A stretch of 64,000 nt of DNA from Akkermansia sp. (lineage in GTDB: Bacteria; Verrucomicrobiota; Verrucomicrobiia; Verrucomicrobiales; Akkermansiaceae). Below, in pieces: positions 17,236 through 26,909 of the stretch. The translations under genes and the position numbers were made by a program. Position 1 is the first letter of the stretch, and every line of letters begins with the position of its first letter. The stretch covers positions 62,001 to 126,000 of the forward strand of contig JAFVIC010000065.1 of NCBI GenBank assembly GCA_017477935.1, in the 5' to 3' direction. The notes beneath the pieces are model-generated. The model was not told the DNA's origin. It did not search any database and was given only the letters and a program-made list of their open reading frames with translations.

Positions 17236-19427
17236 GCCAACCCCTTTCTTCTGCGAATAAACCATACGATACCCAGGCACCCGACCATAAAGGCCAGCAC
17301 CTGCCAACGAGCCCACAGCGGGCAATAGACGGATTCCGTCGCTCTCACCCCCGGCGGCATGGCGAAAATATGCGCCAGGTGTTCATCGCTGAGCTGAATC
17401 GGCAGCACCTTGCCGCCTGTTGAGTCTGCAACACGCCGGAGCAGCTCGGGGTCAGAGTTCAGGTTATCTCGCTCACGCGGCAGGGGGCGCACAGTCAGGC
17501 GGCACTCGGGGGCAGGTGTTCCCTGAGACTCGGCCCGCAACAGGTATTCACCGGGCGGCAGTGCGGTAAAGGAACACTGTCGGCGGGGCAGCATGGTCGA
17601 GGGAACGGGAACCGCTACCTGTTGCGCTACCACCAGCCCATCCTTCAGATTGATAGCCTGCACCTGAACCTCGGCCGGCTGCGCCAGCCCGCGCCAGCCC
17701 AACAGGCAGGTAACACCTTCTCCCTCGCGTACATCCGCTCGATCCACATGCAGGGAGAGGTCATAACCGGGCATGAACTCAGCCGAAGTCTGCACCCAGG
17801 GCAGGAACTGCCGCCAGAACTCGCGGTACATGTTGCCATGCGCCCGCGCCTCGGGGTAGAAATCCCACTTCCAAAGCCCCTCACCGTTCAGGCTGGCAAC
17901 CGCCCCCAACCCACAGGGCATAACCCCCAGCACCGGGATATTCTGCTCGCCCGCCGCGGCCAGCACCTGTGCCTGCGGGCGCAATTCCTTCACCGTGCAG
18001 ACATCCTCAAGCTCCGGTAATTCCTGCCATACGGCATGCCCGGGCTCGGGCAACAGACGCCCGAATAATCCGCTGCTCACCCCGGCGGGAGCAGGTTGCA
18101 GCCTGAGAACCGAGGCGGACTGCTCAGAATCCCACACAAAGGGTTCAAGCTCCGAAAGTTCGCTGAGCTGACCGGCGTGGCAGCGACCACGAGCCAGCAC
18201 AAGTATGCCCCCCTGCTCACGCACCCAGTTACTGAGCGCGCGGGTAGCCGCGGTATCGAGCAAATGCTCCATTCCCTTGCCGAGCACCACAATATCGTAG
18301 CTCCGCAAGGCTTCGGGCGTGGTGGGCATATCCGGCGTCTCAGCGGGCGCTGCATCATCATCACCGGTGTTGATATGATAAAAGCGCTTGTCGCTCAGGC
18401 GGTGCACGGAGCGTACATCGAACACCGGTTGTTCGCGCAGGTACTGAGCCAGGAACTTGCTGTCCCAGTAGGGGGCGCCCTCAGCCAGGAACACACGAAT
18501 GCGTGAACTGACTTCACGCACGGTAATGCGGGCGCTGTTGTTATCCGCACAGGTTTCACCGGGCTGAGTGTTGACCCGCACGAGGTATTCGCCGGCCCGC
18601 GCCTCCAGCCGGAAATCGGCAGTAGCCGGTGTGCCGTCTGTCAGGTTGAGAGCCAGCTGCTGCACGGGTGGACCACCGGCTGCACTCACCAGCTCTACCT
18701 GCACCTGTCGCGGCCCCATGCGAGTGCTCTGCACCGTGGCGGTGAGGTGAGTCTGCACCCCCGGGTAAGAGTGAACAAAGGGGTGAGGGGTCGTCACCGT
18801 GATATCCGGTGCCTGCCAAGTGCTGCCCACCGCTATGGTATGCACGGGACAAGCCGCTGCACCGGCTCGGGCCATAAGCTGTTGCAAAGCACGCGGGCGG
18901 GTGTCGCGGCCATCCGTCACCAGCACGGCTCCGGCCACAGTGCGCCCGCTGCGCCGCAAGGTCTCAATACTTCCGGCAAGTGCAGCCATAAGCGCCGAGC
19001 CATCACCATCAGCAGGCTGAGCGGCCAGTTCAGCAGCCGATTGGCAGGTGCTCGCTGAATCTGCAAGGGCTACCCAGCGTACATCTCTATCGGGAAATTC
19101 TGCCAGGCGCTGTATCACACGCCCGGCCACGGCACTACGGGATTCAGCCTGCGGGTCATCCGCCACGGGTGAGTTCATCGAGGCCGAAACATCGGCCGCA
19201 ACAAGCCACACGGGAGCACTCGGCGAGGGGCGCTGCTCCATGTGCCCGGGGTTGAGCAGCAGTGCCAACCCGCCTGAAGTCGCCAGCAGAGAGAGCAGGC
19301 AGCACAACACTCGCAGAAACACTCCGAGCGCCCGGCTCGCCGCCATACTCAGCCACAGCACAAGCCCCACCACCGCTATCGCAATGGGTACCAGCACCGG
19401 CAGGGGAATGATAGGTTGAAACATCAT
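17232..19427 (-). CDS. Membrane-anchored vWA-domain protein of the MoxR operon
   Basis: A 731-residue protein. Two membrane segments lie at the N terminus (about 9-28 and 33-58). A von Willebrand A domain follows, with a complete MIDAS start D-x-S-x-S (ADVSASMNS, Asp79, Ser81, Ser83) and a later TDGRD. Next come Ig-like domains, a segment resembling the glutamine-amidotransferase-like fold (YDIVVLGKGMEHLL..., GGILVLARGR), more beta domains, and a final membrane segment (WARWQVLAFMVGCLGIVWFI) with a basic tail. This is the usual layout of the large vWA protein in MoxR/DUF58 operons. It overlaps both neighbours by 4 bases. Confidence 0.82.
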   Translation of the reverse strand: MMFQPIIPLPVLVPIAIAVVGLVLWLSMAASRALGVFLRVLCCLLSLLATSGGLALLLNPGHMEQRPSPSAPVWLVAADVSASMNSPVADDPQAESRSAVAGRVIQRLAEFPDRDVRWVALADSASTCQSAAELAAQPADGDGSALMAALAGSIETLRRSGRTVAGAVLVTDGRDTRPRALQQLMARAGAAACPVHTIAVGSTWQAPDITVTTPHPFVHSYPGVQTHLTATVQSTRMGPRQVQVELVSAAGGPPVQQLALNLTDGTPATADFRLEARAGEYLVRVNTQPGETCADNNSARITVREVSSRIRVFLAEGAPYWDSKFLAQYLREQPVFDVRSVHRLSDKRFYHINTGDDDAAPAETPDMPTTPEALRSYDIVVLGKGMEHLLDTAATRALSNWVREQGGILVLARGRCHAGQLSELSELEPFVWDSEQSASVLRLQPAPAGVSSGLFGRLLPEPGHAVWQELPELEDVCTVKELRPQAQVLAAAGEQNIPVLGVMPCGLGAVASLNGEGLWKWDFYPEARAHGNMYREFWRQFLPWVQTSAEFMPGYDLSLHVDRADVREGEGVTCLLGWRGLAQPAEVQVQAINLKDGLVVAQQVAVPVPSTMLPRRQCSFTALPPGEYLLRAESQGTPAPECRLTVRPLPRERDNLNSDPELLRRVADSTGGKVLPIQLSDEHLAHIFAMPPGVRATESVYCPLWARWQVLAFMVGCLGIVWFIRRRKGLA

Positions 19428-21460
19428 GACGGTGAATTAGCGGTTTTGCGCTCACGCGGAACGCGACATACGAGAAGCTCTATCACATAGAACAGCAGCG
19501 CCATTCCCAGCAATGCCGGCCAGAGCGCCACCCTGCCGGCAAATGCCCTGCTCTGCACAGCGTGCGGAACATCAAGCAGGTAGGTTGAGCCCTCGGGAGT
19601 GAACGAGCGAAGGTCAGATTCCCGGCTCGGGAAATTGACAGCCACGGTGCGCAGCACGTTTTCACCGGCAAGCCAGTGGTACACACCGGGCATAGCAGCT
19701 TGCTCGCAGCGGGCCATGCCCCCCTGTACCACGATGGGGCATTCCGTGCCATCCGCCGCCTGCAGGCGCAAATCAGTGGCAGCTACCCCCGCGGGGATGT
19801 CCAGCTGCAGGAAATCCTGCCCGGCGATAGGCTCAGTGTCATCCGTCGAGGCACGGGAATGGAGCAGTTGCTCAGCCAGCAAGGGCAGGTAGAGCGGTGA
19901 AAAACCCTGGCGGCAGTCGCGGGCTGTCACGGGCATGTTCCAGACAAGTAATTGCCCTCGCCCGACCTGTTTGCGCAACAGAGCCGGCACCGGGCGGGTT
20001 TCCCCTTCGGCCGGAGCATACTCCATCAGAGTTACAGCGCCATCTGCTACAGCCGGTTCCGGGCAGAGACGCCGGTACACCCCGGCCTGTGCCCATGTGC
20101 GCAGAGAATCGGGCGAAAAAAGAGCAAACGCGGGGGAATCCGGGGCGGAAATATTGACCTGCCAGTTGCCGCCATCCGTACGCACCTCGCCGGCGAGAGC
20201 ACCTTCGCGATTGCATAACAGAGGCAGCAGAGCCGTATCTTTCACCATGTCGGGCACAATAAGTATGCACTCGCCGGCAGTCAGACGCTCACGGATGGCC
20301 GGGATATCAGCCGCTTTGGGAGCATGCCATACCACGAAATCAGCAGCAGTCTCAGGAACGGACGGCAGATACAGCGTGCGCAGGAAAGGCGTGTTCTCCA
20401 GCGCCCTGAGCATGAATCCCAGTTGAGCGCGGTCCGCCGCTATAGCCAGACAATCGAGTTTATCAGCCACGGGAACAACCAGGTAGCGAGTGTTGTCACC
20501 CGGGTAGGCATCTGACTCCGTCTGCGCGGTGAGCAACCAGTCACCGGGCTGCTGCGGGGCTGTAAGCTCGAACTGCACCGAGCCCTGCCCGCCACAGTCT
20601 AATTCGCAGGGTTGCGACAGGCGCAGATTACCCGCGCTGAGAGTCACACTCAGGGGGAGTTTACCCTTGCGGGGCACAGCCCCCTGCCGGTGCTGCAGCG
20701 AGACGGTGAGAGTAACCGTCTGCCCGGGCAGCGGACGCGCCGGAGCGAGAGCCATAGCCGTCACGGCGGTGTTTTCCACGGCTGCGGTCTGTGCAACACT
20801 CACACAGCAGAAAGCCTCATGCTCACGGCATTTCTCCACAGCCTGTTGCATGGTAGATGACTGGAAGTCAGATATCAGCAGCACTTGCCCCTGCACACCG
20901 TCAGGCAGGTCGCGCAACTGAGCCAGAGCAGAATCGAGCGCGGCCGCTGCATCTGCTGCAGCGGCGGGTTGACTGACGGTGCGAGACAGTTCGCGCAGAA
21001 TGAGCGGGCGCGCGCTTTCGGGGCGGTCAAAGACGAAGCGCGGGTAACCGGCCAGCGTCACAAGGTTCACGCGGTCATGAGTGGCGAGATTCTGCACGGC
21101 AGACTGTGCCACACTCAGAGCGCGGTTCATGCGCACCTGCTGGCCATCCGCAGCAGCCATCGACGCCGTATTATCAAGCACCAGCAACAAGGCACGTCCG
21201 CCTTCACCATCAGCCCCACCGCCGAGGTAAGGCAGCAGAAACGCCCCGGCAACACTCGCACAAAGCAAGGTACGCAACACCAGCAGCAACCAGTCCCGGG
21301 GGCGCGCATGGCGGCTCTGCAAGCGCACCAGCTCCCGCAGCAGCACCACGGAGCTGAACCGCCGCACCACAGGGCGAGTACGCGCCACGAGGTGCACCAG
21401 CAGGGGTACCAGTGCCGCACACATCAGCCACCAGGCCGGATTGTCAAAGCTGATTATCAT
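19424..21460 (-). CDS. BatA-like vWA membrane protein of the MoxR operon
   Basis: A 678-residue protein. The N terminus (FDNPAWWLMCAALVPLLVHL) is the BatA/aerotolerance N-terminal membrane motif, and a second membrane segment lies near 58-78. The vWA domain has a variant MIDAS, LVLDNTASM (Asp96, Thr98, Ser100). An Ig-like region and a glutamine-amidotransferase-like segment follow, and a C-terminal membrane helix near residues 645-665 is followed by a basic tail. Bat-type proteins work with MoxR ATPases in envelope functions that are poorly defined. Stop and start overlap the neighbouring genes by 4 bases. Confidence 0.84.
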   Translation of the reverse strand: MIISFDNPAWWLMCAALVPLLVHLVARTRPVVRRFSSVVLLRELVRLQSRHARPRDWLLLVLRTLLCASVAGAFLLPYLGGGADGEGGRALLLVLDNTASMAAADGQQVRMNRALSVAQSAVQNLATHDRVNLVTLAGYPRFVFDRPESARPLILRELSRTVSQPAAAADAAAALDSALAQLRDLPDGVQGQVLLISDFQSSTMQQAVEKCREHEAFCCVSVAQTAAVENTAVTAMALAPARPLPGQTVTLTVSLQHRQGAVPRKGKLPLSVTLSAGNLRLSQPCELDCGGQGSVQFELTAPQQPGDWLLTAQTESDAYPGDNTRYLVVPVADKLDCLAIAADRAQLGFMLRALENTPFLRTLYLPSVPETAADFVVWHAPKAADIPAIRERLTAGECILIVPDMVKDTALLPLLCNREGALAGEVRTDGGNWQVNISAPDSPAFALFSPDSLRTWAQAGVYRRLCPEPAVADGAVTLMEYAPAEGETRPVPALLRKQVGRGQLLVWNMPVTARDCRQGFSPLYLPLLAEQLLHSRASTDDTEPIAGQDFLQLDIPAGVAATDLRLQAADGTECPIVVQGGMARCEQAAMPGVYHWLAGENVLRTVAVNFPSRESDLRSFTPEGSTYLLDVPHAVQSRAFAGRVALWPALLGMALLFYVIELLVCRVPRERKTANSPS

Positions 21461-22335
21461 TTGGCAAGAGCATCAAAAAGCGGGTAAAAGGAACGGTCGG
21501 TTGTCGTCGGCAGGTAGAGCATACCGCGGGCAGCAGCCATAGCGTGCATGCGCTGCTGCATGGCCACCATGCGCTCGGTGTAGGTGCGCCGCAACTCATC
21601 GGGATTGCAGGTCACACGCTCACCGCTCTCCATATCAACGAATCGGGCAAGCCCCTGCCCGCTCAGGCTCAATTCGCCGGGGTCGAGCACCTGCACCAGC
21701 ACAACCTTGCAGCCCAGGTGCAGGTAGGAATTGAGGGCGGCCTGCAGAGCGGCGAGGTCACACAAAAAATCACTCACTATCACCAGTGTAACCGGGTGCC
21801 GAACCAGCCCGCGGGCTCGCTCCAGCGCCTGCGGCAGCTCGGTGCGACCGCCGGCGATAGGGTTCTCCAGCAGGCTCAGACAGCGGTTCAGGTGAGTCGT
21901 TGCCGAGCCGGGCGGCAGGTAATCGCGCACTTGCTCATCGAACAGTTGCAGAGATACCCTGTCCTTCCCTCGCACGACCAGCCAGGCCACACAGGCGGCA
22001 AAATGGCAGGCGTATGCCAGCTTGCTGACAGGCCCCCGGTCACGGAAATCCATCGAAGCGGAACAATCAACGAAAAGGTGACACTCCAGGTGGGTTTCAT
22101 GTTCAAAGGTACGCAGCTGCAGGCGATCCGTGCGGGCAAACGCACGCCAATCAATCAACCGGGGGTCATCACCGGGGGCATAGGCGCGGTACTCCAGGAA
22201 ATCGCTGCTGCTGCCTCTCCCACGGGCACGGTGGCGGCCGCTGAGCCACCCTTCGGCCATCATACGCACCGCAAAGCGATAGTTCGCCAGGCGGGTCATA
22301 TCTTCCGGCCGCAGAATGGAGGGTGCTTGCGCCAT
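21457..22335 (-). CDS. DUF58 vWA-like protein
   Basis: A 292-residue DUF58 protein without a membrane helix. It shows the DUF58 signature YRAYAPGDDPRLIDWRAFAR (about 49-68), followed by LFVDCSASMDF (a D-x-S-x-S MIDAS-type start, Asp90) and a vWA-like fold (LVIVSDF). DUF58 proteins are the standard partner of MoxR AAA ATPases, possibly as a substrate adaptor; the precise job is not known. It lies directly after the MoxR gene (14-bp gap) and overlaps the BatA-like gene by 4 bases. Confidence 0.9.
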   Translation of the reverse strand: MAQAPSILRPEDMTRLANYRFAVRMMAEGWLSGRHRARGRGSSSDFLEYRAYAPGDDPRLIDWRAFARTDRLQLRTFEHETHLECHLFVDCSASMDFRDRGPVSKLAYACHFAACVAWLVVRGKDRVSLQLFDEQVRDYLPPGSATTHLNRCLSLLENPIAGGRTELPQALERARGLVRHPVTLVIVSDFLCDLAALQAALNSYLHLGCKVVLVQVLDPGELSLSGQGLARFVDMESGERVTCNPDELRRTYTERMVAMQQRMHAMAAARGMLYLPTTTDRSFYPLFDALAK

Positions 22336-22349
22336 AAATCGGGTTGCTC

Positions 22350-23321
22350 TTACATCAGGCTGTCAATAACCTTCTCCATACTCACCCCCTCACCGGTGGC
22401 GGTATAGTTGGGGATAAGGCGGTGGCGCAGCACGGGAAGCAGTACGGCCTTCACCTCCTGCTCGCTCACGCTGAACTTGCCACGCAGCATGGCAATGGCG
22501 CGGGCGGCGGCCACGAGACACTGCCCCGCACGGGGGCCGGCACCGCACGCCACGTATCGCCGCACCATATCAGTAGCATGCGGACTGTCGGGGCGGGTGC
22601 TCTGCACCAATTTCACAATGAGGGTGTAAATATCATCCGGCACGGGTACGGACGTCACGACCCGCTGCATTTCCAGCACTTTATCAGGCGAGAGCAGCAC
22701 CTGCGGCTCAGGCATGTCAGGGCCGGCCGTGCGGCGCAGTATCTCCTCTTCATCAGCCGGGGTGGGATAATCTATGTTGATTTGGAAGAAGAATCGGTCG
22801 AGCTGAGCCTCGGGCAGCGGGTAAGTACCTTCGTGTTCAACCGGGTTCTGCGTGGCATAAACGATGAAAGGCTCGCTGAGGTTGCGGGTTGTGCCGGCCA
22901 CCGTGACTTGCTTTTCCTGCATGGCTTCAAGCAGGGCTGCCTGAGTCTTGGGCGGTGTACGGTTGATTTCATCGGCCAGCAGCAGGTTGGTGAACACCGG
23001 GCCGGGCACGAACTCAAACCGCCGAGACCCCTCGGCACTGCCCTGCAGGATTTCACTGCCTACGATGTCAGAGGGCATCAGGTCAGGCGTAAACTGTATG
23101 CGCCGGAAATTCAGCCCCAGTACCTGCCCCAGGGTCGACACCAGCAGGGTTTTGGCCAGACCGGGCACACCCACCAGCAGGCAGTGGCCGCGGCAAAGCA
23201 GCGCCGCGAGCATTTGCTCCACAACCGTCTGCTGCCCCACGATGACTCGGGCGGTTTCCCTGCGAATGTCGCTGATTGTGGCTTGCAGGCTTTTCCAGAT
23301 TTCTTCGGGTGTCTGTTCCAT
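22350..23321 (-). CDS. MoxR-family AAA+ ATPase
   Basis: A 323-residue AAA+ ATPase. The Walker A variant GVPGLAKT is at 51-58. The Walker B region is LLADEINRTPPKTQAALLEAMQE, typical of MoxR, followed by FIVYATQNPVEHEGTYPLPEAQLDRF (sensor 1) and a C-terminal lid domain. MoxR ATPases act as chaperone-like activators together with vWA proteins. ATG 23321 is chosen; an in-frame start at 23378 lies in the -35 box of the likely promoter. It is the first gene of the six-gene operon. Confidence 0.94.
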   Translation of the reverse strand: MEQTPEEIWKSLQATISDIRRETARVIVGQQTVVEQMLAALLCRGHCLLVGVPGLAKTLLVSTLGQVLGLNFRRIQFTPDLMPSDIVGSEILQGSAEGSRRFEFVPGPVFTNLLLADEINRTPPKTQAALLEAMQEKQVTVAGTTRNLSEPFIVYATQNPVEHEGTYPLPEAQLDRFFFQINIDYPTPADEEEILRRTAGPDMPEPQVLLSPDKVLEMQRVVTSVPVPDDIYTLIVKLVQSTRPDSPHATDMVRRYVACGAGPRAGQCLVAAARAIAMLRGKFSVSEQEVKAVLLPVLRHRLIPNYTATGEGVSMEKVIDSLM

Positions 23322-23350
23322 ATCTGATAAAAATTCCGGGTACTCTCTGC

Positions 23351-23378
23351 ATTCTATCACGTGCACACGCCGTGTCAA
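23351..23378 (-). promoter_or_regulatory. Promoter of the MoxR-vWA operon
   Basis: On the minus strand, TTGACA (23378-23373) and TAGAAT (23356-23351) are separated by 16 bp. The leader to the MoxR ATG at 23321 is about 23 bases. It is the only strong promoter visible for the six-gene unit. Confidence 0.65.
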
Positions 23379-23519
23379 GCAACAAGCTACACAAATATAC
23401 CCAAATTTACCAAAGAAGGCGCTAAGCCGCAGAAATCACCCCGAGTAACGATGAAAAAGTCAGCTCTCGGGAAAGTTTTGGCTTGAAATACGGTGTTCAA
23501 AAGCGTAAAAGTAGTAGTG

Positions 23520-25163
23520 ATGCGCCGCGATAATGACAACAAAAACCCCCGCCGCTCCGTGCCGGATGTGTTCAACTGGGCACTGGTGCGCCGTGCCATG
23601 CGCGCTGCGGAAGAAGGGGTGTATTGCTGGAATATCGAAACCGGTGACATCTACTACACGGAGCAGTGTATACGGATGATGGGCCTGCCCGTGCGCGAAT
23701 ATGCCCCGAATATCTTCACCGAGCCGGAGCTCACCATCCATGAAGAAGACCGCAGCTACTTCGCCAACGAGGTGCAGCGCTATCTGGATCGCCAGACCTC
23801 TGCCCCACTGCGCCTGGAGGTTCGCCTGCTCAACCTGCGCTCGCGCGGCTGGCGGTGGATTCGCGTGAACGGCCTGCTGGAAAAGGGCTCCGACAAAAAA
23901 CCCCTGCAGCTGGTCGGGGTGTGGGTCGACATCACCCGCCGCAAAATGGCGGATATGCACGCCATGGAAGACCGAGACCTCTTCCGCAACCTCATCAACC
24001 ACCTGCCCGACAACATATACTACAAAAACCGCGAGTCTCGCTTTGTCATGGCTAACGAGGCTACCGCACGCAAAATGGGCGTGCGCACCCCCTCTGACCT
24101 CATCGGCCGCAAAGACACCCACTTCTTTTCAGACGACACCACCGAAATTGCGCGCCAGGAAGAACTCGAAATCATGCGCACCGGTCGCCCTATCACCAAC
24201 CGCATTCACAAAGAAAGCTGGAAAGGAGGTCACAGCTCGTGGTGTAAGCTTTCCAAATTCCCCTGGTACGCCTCCGATGGCACGGTTAAAGGTATCGTCG
24301 GCATATCATCCGATGTGACGGAACTGGTCGAAACCCAGCAGCGCTACCGCCGAATGGCCGAGCAACTTGACCAGCGCAACCGCGCGCTGGAAAAGGAAAT
24401 CAACCTCGCGCGCCAGATTCAGTTTGCCCTGCAATCCCAGCGCATACCCCCGCGCGAATGGCAGAGCGAAGACGGCACCCTGCGGCGGCAGGCACAATTC
24501 CACCACATCTACAGCCCCTGCGCAGGTGTGGCCGGCGATTGTTTCGAGGTATTCCCGGTGGGAGAAAGCGGGGTCGGCATGCTGATATGTGATGTGATGG
24601 GTCACGGTGTACAGGCAGCGCTGATTGCCTCCATGCTGCGCGGACTGCTGGAACAGTTTGCCAGCCTGGCCAACACGCCCGCACTCTTCCTGTCTAACCT
24701 CAATCGTCAGCTCTGGGGTATCTTTGACCGGGCGAACCTGACCATGTTCACCACCGCCTGCTATGTGTACTTCGACCTGCAATCACGCCGCCTGACCATC
24801 ACCACGGCCGGACACCCCGCACCCATCATTCTCGGTGCAGACGGCGTAGCCTTCCAGCCGCTCATGCGCCGCTCGCCGGCACTCGGCCTGCTCGAGCACA
24901 GCGCCTATCGCGAAAGCGACATCGCGCTCGAACCCGGCATGAAACTCATGCTCTTTACCGATGGGCTCCCGGAAGCCCGCAACCGCGAGGGCGACGAAAT
25001 GGGTGCCCAGCGAATACTGGACTACCTGCAACAAAGCACTCCGCAGAACATAAAGGAAATGCTTGATTTCGCCCTGGCCGGCATGCACAGCTTCACACAA
25101 TCGCCGGAGCAGGACGATGATATTTGCCTGGTGGGCGTGGAATTTACAGAAGAAATTCTCTGA
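23520..25163 (+). CDS. PAS-PAS-PP2C (SpoIIE/RsbU-type) serine phosphatase
   Basis: A 547-residue cytosolic signalling protein. There are two PAS domains: about 25-140, with YCWNIETGDIYYTEQ and the PAC-like VGVWVDITRRKMAD, and about 150-275, with LPDNIYYKNRESRFVMANEA and KGIVGISSDVTEL. A coiled coil follows (about 280-315), then a PPM/PP2C phosphatase domain of SpoIIE/RsbU type (about 325-547: GVAGDCFEVF, ICDVMGHGVQAAL, GMKLMLFTDGLPEARN, SPEQDDDICLVGV). Such proteins usually dephosphorylate anti-sigma-antagonist proteins in response to a PAS-sensed signal. No antagonist or anti-sigma gene lies next to it. ATG 23520 is preferred to an in-frame GTG at 23493. Confidence 0.9.
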   Translation: MRRDNDNKNPRRSVPDVFNWALVRRAMRAAEEGVYCWNIETGDIYYTEQCIRMMGLPVREYAPNIFTEPELTIHEEDRSYFANEVQRYLDRQTSAPLRLEVRLLNLRSRGWRWIRVNGLLEKGSDKKPLQLVGVWVDITRRKMADMHAMEDRDLFRNLINHLPDNIYYKNRESRFVMANEATARKMGVRTPSDLIGRKDTHFFSDDTTEIARQEELEIMRTGRPITNRIHKESWKGGHSSWCKLSKFPWYASDGTVKGIVGISSDVTELVETQQRYRRMAEQLDQRNRALEKEINLARQIQFALQSQRIPPREWQSEDGTLRRQAQFHHIYSPCAGVAGDCFEVFPVGESGVGMLICDVMGHGVQAALIASMLRGLLEQFASLANTPALFLSNLNRQLWGIFDRANLTMFTTACYVYFDLQSRRLTITTAGHPAPIILGADGVAFQPLMRRSPALGLLEHSAYRESDIALEPGMKLMLFTDGLPEARNREGDEMGAQRILDYLQQSTPQNIKEMLDFALAGMHSFTQSPEQDDDICLVGVEFTEEIL

Positions 25164-25296
25164 ACCGGTCGCCGCAAAGGCTAAAACCTGACAAAAAGCC
25201 TGCTTTTTCACGCTCCCTGTGCAAAAAAAGATTGCAATCGGACGATTTTAGCGGTAGTCTAGATACAGTTACAGATTTTTTACTGAATCAATTTAT

Positions 25297-26721
25297 ATGG
25301 AAGACAGCACACAGGGGGGCAACACGCCCTTTGACCTTTCCGAGCTGACCGGTTTCCAGTTTGGTCCCGCCTGGGCCAAACCGGGTGCCGATACTGCACC
25401 GACCCTGCCCAAAATGCACAGCAGCGATCGCCCCGAGCGCCGCGGTGCACCTCGCAGACCCAGTACTGACCGCCGAGATTCCCGCCCGCGCAGGGATGAC
25501 GCCACAGCGCGCGATGAGCGTGCCCCCCGCAGGGGAGCCTCGCGCCCCGGCCGTGACCGCCGCCCCGGGCGAGAGGAAGCCCCCCGCCGCGAGTTACCGC
25601 AGCCGGCAGATGGATTCCGCGTGGAATTGCGCCCCACCAACGCCATACTGGAATTGTTCAGTAAAGAAATCGCCAAACAGAAACGCGCACTCCCCCTGCT
25701 GGACCTCTCCCGCATTGTCATTGCCGGCAAGGATCGTTATGACCTGGTGTTCATGAAACTCGAGAACGGACCCATGCTCATCCACTCGCTGAAAGGCGAC
25801 AACGCCTGCTGGCTGACAGAAGCCGAAGCCGTGAGCTACCTGTGGTCCGCCCCCTGGTTCAGCGAACTCTACACCGCTGAAGAGGTAGAGACGGAGGCAC
25901 CCAAGGGCAACTTCACCGCCATTGCCACCTGCCAGATGGGCGGCGAGGTTATCGGCCCCGTCAACTGGCACGGCTATCAGGCGGCTCTCATGAACCTGTA
26001 CCGCGCCAAGTACAGCAACATGGCGCTCGATACCTTCAAGAACCGCATTTCTCTCAACAAAGACGAGGAAGCCGTACAGGCTTGGCTGACAAACGCCGGC
26101 AAGAAGACGGTTTGGAAACCCACTCGTGAAGACGCCGGCGATATCGTGCTTGAAGATGCCAAGGCTGTCGAGGCCGACTTCACCGCGAATTACTACGCCA
26201 AGGTATACGAGACAGTAGACAAGGTATTCATCAACGGGTCTACACCGCGCAAGGTTCTCTCCCCCGGCCTGGCCGCTCACCTGGCCATTCTGTCCGACAA
26301 GACCCGCCGTTCCCCGCAGATGCTCATTCCGAACCTCTGCCACGGTCTGGCTCGCCACCACATGCCTATTTACAAATGGCAGGGCAATCACTTCACCGGC
26401 CCCAGCCGCGTGCGCGCCATTCCGGCAGACACCGTACTGGCCGACCGCATGATGGCTATCGTCAACTGGAGCAAGGAGCACTCCGGCGAGAAGGTCGAGG
26501 CCATGTTTGCCGAGCTTTCCGGTGTACCCGCCGGCACGGATGATGAGAGCCGCCAGGCAGCCTCCGAGGCCTATGCCCCCTATGCAGCCGACATGATTTG
26601 GCTTCTGGAGCAGGGTTTCGTGGTTGTTACCAGCGACAACTCCATCTGGTACCCCAAGGGTGAGGCAGCCCCTGCCCCCACCAAGCCAGAGCAACCTGCA
26701 CGCCGTCGCACGCGCCGATAA
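25297..26721 (+). CDS. Protein of unknown function with an Arg-rich low-complexity N terminus
   Basis: A 474-residue protein with no signal peptide or membrane helix. Residues about 45-105 are a disordered, Arg/Pro/Asp-rich segment with many RR, RP and RD pairs (for example PERRGAPRRPSTDRR). The rest is a folded region of about 360 residues (for example FRVELRPTNAILELFSKEIAKQ), and the tail is again basic (PARRRTRR). I do not recognise the family. The Arg-rich ends would suit nucleic-acid binding, but that is speculation. A candidate promoter (TTGCAA at 25232, TAGTCT at 25255, 17-bp spacer) lies upstream, and a strong terminator follows. Confidence 0.75.
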   Translation: MEDSTQGGNTPFDLSELTGFQFGPAWAKPGADTAPTLPKMHSSDRPERRGAPRRPSTDRRDSRPRRDDATARDERAPRRGASRPGRDRRPGREEAPRRELPQPADGFRVELRPTNAILELFSKEIAKQKRALPLLDLSRIVIAGKDRYDLVFMKLENGPMLIHSLKGDNACWLTEAEAVSYLWSAPWFSELYTAEEVETEAPKGNFTAIATCQMGGEVIGPVNWHGYQAALMNLYRAKYSNMALDTFKNRISLNKDEEAVQAWLTNAGKKTVWKPTREDAGDIVLEDAKAVEADFTANYYAKVYETVDKVFINGSTPRKVLSPGLAAHLAILSDKTRRSPQMLIPNLCHGLARHHMPIYKWQGNHFTGPSRVRAIPADTVLADRMMAIVNWSKEHSGEKVEAMFAELSGVPAGTDDESRQAASEAYAPYAADMIWLLEQGFVVVTSDNSIWYPKGEAAPAPTKPEQPARRRTRR

Positions 26722-26744
26722 AACGAAAGACATCTTTCCTTTCC

Positions 26745-26778
26745 AAAAGCTGAGCAGTCACCACTGCTCGGCTTTTTT
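26745..26778 (+). terminator. Intrinsic terminator
   Basis: A 14-bp stem (AAAAGCTGAGCAGT 26745-26758 with ACTGCTCGGCTTTT 26763-26776, one G-T wobble) with a 4-base loop is followed by T residues. It lies 23 bases after the stop of the Arg-rich protein gene. Confidence 0.9.
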
Positions 26779-26873
26779 CGCAATCACAGCAGCAGCAACC
26801 CAAGAAAGAACCGCCGCAAACACCCATCCGCAGACGAAGAACAGAAATATTTGATCTTTCCGTATCTTCTCAG

Positions 26874-26902
26874 TTGACATGTGATGGTGAGTGGGGTAGA
26901 AT
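26874..26902 (+). promoter_or_regulatory. Promoter of lpxK (leaderless arrangement)
   Basis: TTGACA (26874-26879) and TAGAAT (26897-26902) are separated by 17 bp. Only 7 bases separate the -10 box from the lpxK ATG at 26910, so the mRNA should start at or within a base or two of the start codon. Confidence 0.8.
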
Positions 26903-26909
26903 AACGGAC

